Of a DNA stretch of 64,000 nt, positions 59,618 through 64,000 are shown in pieces. The position numbers and the translations under genes were made by a program. The number at the start of each line of letters is the position of its first letter. Within the stretch, counting starts at the first letter, position 1. The stretch lies in assembly GCA_025093985.1 (NCBI GenBank), contig JACAAK010000001.1, forward strand, positions 2,356,001-2,420,000, given 5' to 3'. The stretch comes from Calvatia gigantea. Taxonomy: Eukaryota; Basidiomycota; Agaricomycetes; Agaricales; Lycoperdaceae. The notes beneath the pieces were generated by a model. The model saw only the letters and a list, made by a program, of their open reading frames with translations. It had not been told where the DNA came from and did no database searches.

Positions 59618-59879
59618 TTTCTCTTATTTATGATGGTCGGTTGGTATCGCAATACCCCCCTTCCCATAGTATTAGGTGCATTATCTTTTGGACAATCGCT
59701 CTCGCACTGCTTTCCATAGCTTTCCTTGTTGCAATATGCCCGTTTATTGGATTTTCAGTTTGTTTGTAATTGTAAATTGGAATGAGCCAGCATCCCGATT
59801 TGGAGCTCCGACCCATCACAATCAGACCCACTTGGGACGCGTCGCATCCAAACGCTTTTTTATCAAGAGCCATTTAATC

Positions 59880-61955
59880 ATGTCATCGAGCATCGAACTC
59901 ATAAATCCAAAGGCAGAGAGCGTACGGCGGGCGGCAGCTCTACAAGTAGGGTCTTCCCACCACCCCCTTCATCCCCCTTAGCCTCATTATACACCAGGTG
60001 AACACCACCGGAGCAGTGGGTCTTGCAAATGTGGTCAAGGGCAATCTAGGTCGGTCATTTCCTTTCCAGACCTGAGCAATCGTTAAACGCGCGCCAGGTC
60101 CTAGAGGGACTCTGAAGATGCTCGTGGATGGCGCTGGGCAGATCAAAATCACAAAAGACGGCAAAGTTCTGCTGTCGGAAATGCAGATCCAGAATCCTAC
60201 TGCCGCCATGATCGCTCGGACGGCCGTCGCTCAAGATGATCAAGTTGGAGATGGAACAACTTCGGTTGTGCTACTCGTCGGGGAGTTGCTGAAGCAGGCG
60301 GAGAGATATACATCTGAGGGTGTCCATCCAACCGTGATTGGAGAAGGATTTGACTTGGCAAAAAAGGAGGCTTTGAAGGTGCGTTATCCATGACATTATA
60401 TGTTCTGAATGCTCTACAATCAATTTTGTTTCCAGTTTTTGGATGATTTCAAAGTTCCTACAAAAGCTGACCGTGAAACCCTGATCAATATCGCGTACAC
60501 ATCTCTTGCCACAAAACTCAACAGTGCATTGGCAAGGCAATTGGCGGCTGATGTAGTTGATGCTGTGCTCACTATTCGGCCTCCATCTCCGTCATCAGGT
60601 AAATTCGTCCTATGAAAACATTACCCCACCGGAGATATTGATCATGTTGGTAGATTCCCAGGAGCAGTTCCGACCCCCCATAGACCTTCATATGATCGAA
60701 ATCATGAAAATGCAACATCGGACTTCATCTGAGACGCAGCTCATCCGTGGACTCGTCCTCGACCATGGTGCTCGGCACCCTGATATGCCCAAGCGAGTAG
60801 AAAACGCATATATCCTCACCCTTAATGTCAGTTTGGAGTATGAAAAGACGTATGGAATTTTTTCTTCGGAGTTTCCGGCCCCTCTTAATAGCTCCAACTT
60901 TTAGGGAGGTTAATTCCGGCTTCTTCTATTCTTCGGCGGAGCAGCGAGAGAAACTCGTGGAATCCGAGAGGCGGTTCACAGATGCCAAAGTCAAGAAAAT
61001 CATTGAGCTGAAGAACTTGGTCTGCGATCAACCCATCGATTCGAAGGAGAAGAAAAAGAACTTCGTGGTTATCAATCAAAAGGGTATCGATCCAATGAGC
61101 CTGGATATTTTTGCCAAGAACGGCATACTTGCACTCCGGAGGGCTAAACGTCGCAACATGGAGCGGTAATTGTCTTATCCCCAGCTATGTCACGTTATGC
61201 TTAAAACCGGGCATTCCAGTTTACAATTACTTTGCGGAGGCTTGGCGCAGAATTCTGTGGACGATCTCACACTAGATGGACTTGGCTGGGCGGGCCTCGT
61301 GTATGAGCATACACTTGGCGAGGAAAGGTATACGTTCGTGGAGGACGTCAGGGACCCAAAATCCGCGACGCTGCTCATTAAAGGTCCCAACGCCCACACT
61401 ACACAACAAATTCAAGACGCCCTTCGGGATGGCTTGCGCGCAGTCAAGAACGCAGTTGAAGATGAGGCCCTCATTCCCGGTGCTGGTGCGTTCGAAGTGG
61501 CATGCTCAGCTCATTTGAGTGGTCCCGTCAAGAAGTCCGCCAAAGGGCGGGCAAAGATGGGCGTGCAAGCATTTGCAGACGCCTTGCTTATCATTCCAAA
61601 AACGTTAGCCGCTAATGGTGGCTATGACGTCCAGGATGTCGTGGTTGCCCTGCAGGTAGATATTCTACTGCTTCCTTTCCCGGCCTGGGCTAACGACTTG
61701 CAGGATGAGCAAGCAGAAGGCAATGTGGTTGGAATAGATCTCCAGTCTGGTGAACCTTTTGACCCAACAATTGAAGGTATCTGGGACAACTACCGGGTCA
61801 AGAGACAGATGCTGCATTCCTGGTAAGTGCTCTGTTCCTGTCGTTATCAACGGGCTCAATTTCTTTCTAGTTCTGTGATCGCCGTCAACTTACTATCGAC
61901 TGACGAAATTCTTCGGGCTGGTCGAAGCTCACTCAAACCAGACGGGGCGCAGTAG
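59880..61955 (+). CDS. CCT6: T-complex chaperonin subunit zeta (CCT6)
   Basis: A subunit of the cytosolic TRiC/CCT chaperonin that folds actin and tubulin. ATG 59880 gives [21 protein letters not shown]. Motifs in order: [40 protein letters not shown], the ATP-binding [36 protein letters not shown], a middle apical part with [31 protein letters not shown], and the late ATPase block [21 protein letters not shown], ending in [20 protein letters not shown] and [15 protein letters not shown]. About eight short introns. The zeta assignment rests on HRTSSET and the [12 protein letters not shown] block. Stop 61953-61955. Confidence 0.93.
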
Positions 61956-62341
61956 AAATAGTTTACAATAGTTGCTCATCTTATCACCAAGCTAATTCAT
62001 TATCTTTCCGCACTACAGCCGATTCGGCAGTTGCGGGTTGACTACTGGTAACCGTGCGCTAGATATTACAATTTTGTCAGGATTGTTTGGGGTTATTGAA
62101 AAGAATATGACAAGGCAAGAATGCAGAAAGCGCGGATAGTTGGGACAATAACAATAAAGATACGAAGTGAAGCTATGGGGCAAAGTAGTAATAAGCAATC
62201 AGTAAACTAAAGGTGTAATAACGATTAACAAGAAATGTAAGGGGGCAAGGGACAATATCGGCAGAATAAGAAGCCAGACTTGCACACGTAGAGTCCATGA
62301 GCGACCAGTCAGGCTGACCGATACTTCAATGAGTCCCAGTT
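61956..62341. other. Short convergent intergenic stretch
   Basis: About 390 bases between two convergent stops (CCT6 on +, the right-edge gene on -), so it holds both terminators. AT-rich; nothing else seen. Confidence 0.4.
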
Positions 62342-64000
62342 CTACACATCAGATACATCAGAATATGCATCATCCCAACCAGCGTGGATGAAACTTGGTT
62401 TGGTGTTACTTGAGTAAACGTGCGAACGGAATTGCATGGGCCTTTGCATGAGATGATGAGGTTTGTCGACGACGGGATAGATGTGAATAAGCTCCATCGC
62501 AGCCTCATCCTCGGAAGGTGTATTAGAAGGACAAGTGAGATTGTCGGACGGTATCGATGCTACATCCGAGTTAACCTAAGGGACAAGATACATTAGCGCC
62601 TGTCAACACTCACGTAGTGAATATATCACGGACCTCATGACGAGAAGGATCATAGTCTGGTGTACGCGCTGAGTGCACTCTACGACCAGTCCGATCTGTA
62701 ACAGACGGCTCTATAATCGAACGTTCCGTGTCCTCATAGTTTCCCTCCAAAGGAGAGCTAAGAGCAGGTGACGAAGAGGTAGAAGCCCATCGCCGTTTGG
62801 CAAATGCGAAGGGAGAGGGTTTGTATGTCAGTGAGCCGCGGGATAACGCCGGTGTGGACAAGGATAGATGTTGATCTTCGTGGTCAAGGTCAATAATGGC
62901 TGGAGCAGGTGGCGATAAATGATCTTCTGGCGTTTCAGGACCTCGTTCGTCTTCCGATGACGATGGTTCGTCTTGTAGCACAGGGTTCGCCCAAGCGTGC
63001 AGGGCGAAGCGGAGAGGATTCGGGTTCGAAACCAGGCTGGCTCCTTTAAATGTTGATGCTCGAGGAAGAACCTTTTGCAGGGACATTGATTCATCCTTGG
63101 TTGGATCAGCCTCCAGCGATAGCTTCTTCCTGGGATGTTCTTCGCTGTGAGATGGGTCCTCATTCTCCCTCTTTTTACGAGGGGAAGAACGAGTGGGCCT
63201 GGCTGGTTCCGATTTTTCTTTGCGAGGACTCCCCTCAGTTGAAGAGCCGGAACCGGTAGCCGCTCTGGCCTGCCCTTTGTTGAGCCTTCAAGAGCGTGTC
63301 CTTGCGTCCAAAGCGACCATTCATATTCCTGGGTTGTGAAAAGTTGGATTTCAGTGGTATCTGCGTAGCCGACTCCTCAGTTTTGATGACCGGGATAGTA
63401 TTAAGTAGTTTATCGGACAACCGTGGTCTGCCTCTCTTCCGCTTGACAGATTCTGCAGAAGATTGTTGCTCGGGGGTACTCTTGGGGGAACTAGAACCTT
63501 TCGCAGAAGGGGTTGTGATACGTGACGCCAAGGAGGAAGACGGAATCGCATTTGTAGTGGTGATTTTGGCGGCGGCGGAAACGGCTTGCTTCTGCTTGAC
63601 TACCACCACTTGTACATCGGTCTTTTGGCGTTTGGGCAGCGGTTCCTCCTCACGAGAATCATCCTTCCTGGCGCGTTTGCTAGCACAGGCAGCAGCAGCA
63701 AGTTTGTGGTCTAGTACGGGGAGGGTTTTCTGAGTCACACGCTTGTTGACGTCCAAAGGAGTGGATTCCTCTCTTGGCGTGATCGAGAATGCGGCGCCAT
63801 GGACTGGCACACGGCGAGGCCATGGGTGGTTATAGATAGCAAAATGACGCAGACACCTGTGGTAAACAAGATCAGCAAATGAGAGCGGCATCGCAGGGAC
63901 ACGACACACCTTGGGCAATCCTGCTTCTTCTTTTTCTTCCCATTCTCAAACCCAAGCCCCCATACCACTTTTGAGTCCACGGAGATAAGGGGTAAGACAT
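62342..64000 (-). CDS. Nuclear-looking protein, incomplete at the window edge (possible Set9/SUV4-20 C terminus)
   Basis: The gene enters from the right edge. The frame there carries SKVVWGLGFENGKKKKKQDCPRC, then, past an intron, RHFAIYNHPWPRR, suggesting a Zn-binding CxxC followed by RHxxIY. A ~200-residue basic, Ser-rich stretch follows with KRKRGRPRLSDK (AT-hook-like). Near 63290 the frame shifts; an intron with donor GTCGCT would keep it. The rest has SPRKEKSEPAR, a disordered acidic part and, past an intron with donor GTCCGT, the end SFIHAGWDDAYSDVSDV, stop 62342-62344. The CxxC/RH...WP pattern reminds me of the C-terminal part of fungal Set9 H4K20 methyltransferases, but this is weak and the SET domain would lie outside the window. 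Confidence 0.5.

Noticed and set aside
1..64000. tRNA, rRNA or CRISPR arrays
   Set aside because: I looked for T-loop (GTTCGAATC-like) boxes with matching acceptor stems and for spaced repeats; the hits seen (for example near 9008 and 63020) lie in coding or lack stems.
1..64000. Transposons or viral insertions
   Set aside because: No transposase, reverse transcriptase, integrase, terminal repeat or viral protein motif was found in any frame inspected.

Overview
The window is nuclear DNA of a filamentous fungus, most likely a basidiomycete (Agaricomycetes). The genes are closely packed on both strands and cut by many introns of about 45-75 bases with GT-AG ends and CTNAC-like branch points. 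The protein families are fungal (three-RRM Mei2-like protein, twin-CX9C mitochondrial proteins, fungal-type ammonia-lyase). I see no viral, plasmid or transposon gene, no CRISPR array and no recognisable tRNA or rRNA gene. Several gene models below were assembled by joining short exons by eye at splice sites that keep the reading phase. One gene (25551-25931) appears only after such joining.

Layout. 1-12.3 kb: 3' part of a TCP11/SOK1-family gene, a 12-exon phenylalanine ammonia-lyase, a cation-diffusion-facilitator transporter, and a divergent pair made of a maleylacetate-reductase-like dehydrogenase and a flavin-reductase-like protein. 12.3-21.4 kb: a long Sec7/PH-domain protein, an unassigned stretch, an NFKBIL1-like coiled-coil protein and MIA40. 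21.6-31 kb: MCM2, a twin-CX9C EMI1/DUF3128 protein, an alpha/beta-hydrolase and a formate/nitrite transporter. 31-43 kb: Mei2-like RNA-binding protein, mitochondrial ribosomal protein bS6m, a HAD-like hydrolase, the Tudor-SN protein SND1 and a CaMKK/SNF1-activating-type kinase. 43.6-52.6 kb: UPF2 and a probable ATRIP/Rad26 homologue sharing a 150-base divergent promoter, then a secreted class-3 lipase. 52.6-64 kb: a 2.2-kb gene-poor stretch, an amidohydrolase-2 protein, a fungal protein of unknown function, chaperonin subunit CCT6 and an incomplete nuclear-looking protein at the right edge.

Most genes are housekeeping: replication (MCM2), checkpoint (ATRIP-like), mRNA decay (UPF2), RNA binding (Mei2-like, SND1), protein folding (CCT6), mitochondrial import (MIA40 with its likely client EMI1) and mitochondrial translation (bS6m). 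The first 12 kb is the most metabolic part. The ammonia-lyase, the maleylacetate-reductase-like enzyme and the flavin reductase could all serve aromatic-compound metabolism, but that link is inference only.

The clearest oddities are an MCM2 first exon consisting only of the start codon, a GC-AG intron in the same gene, a Sec7 domain lacking its catalytic glutamate, a flavin-reductase intron whose acceptor is built from an AT microsatellite, and several coding-looking stretches without a known family.
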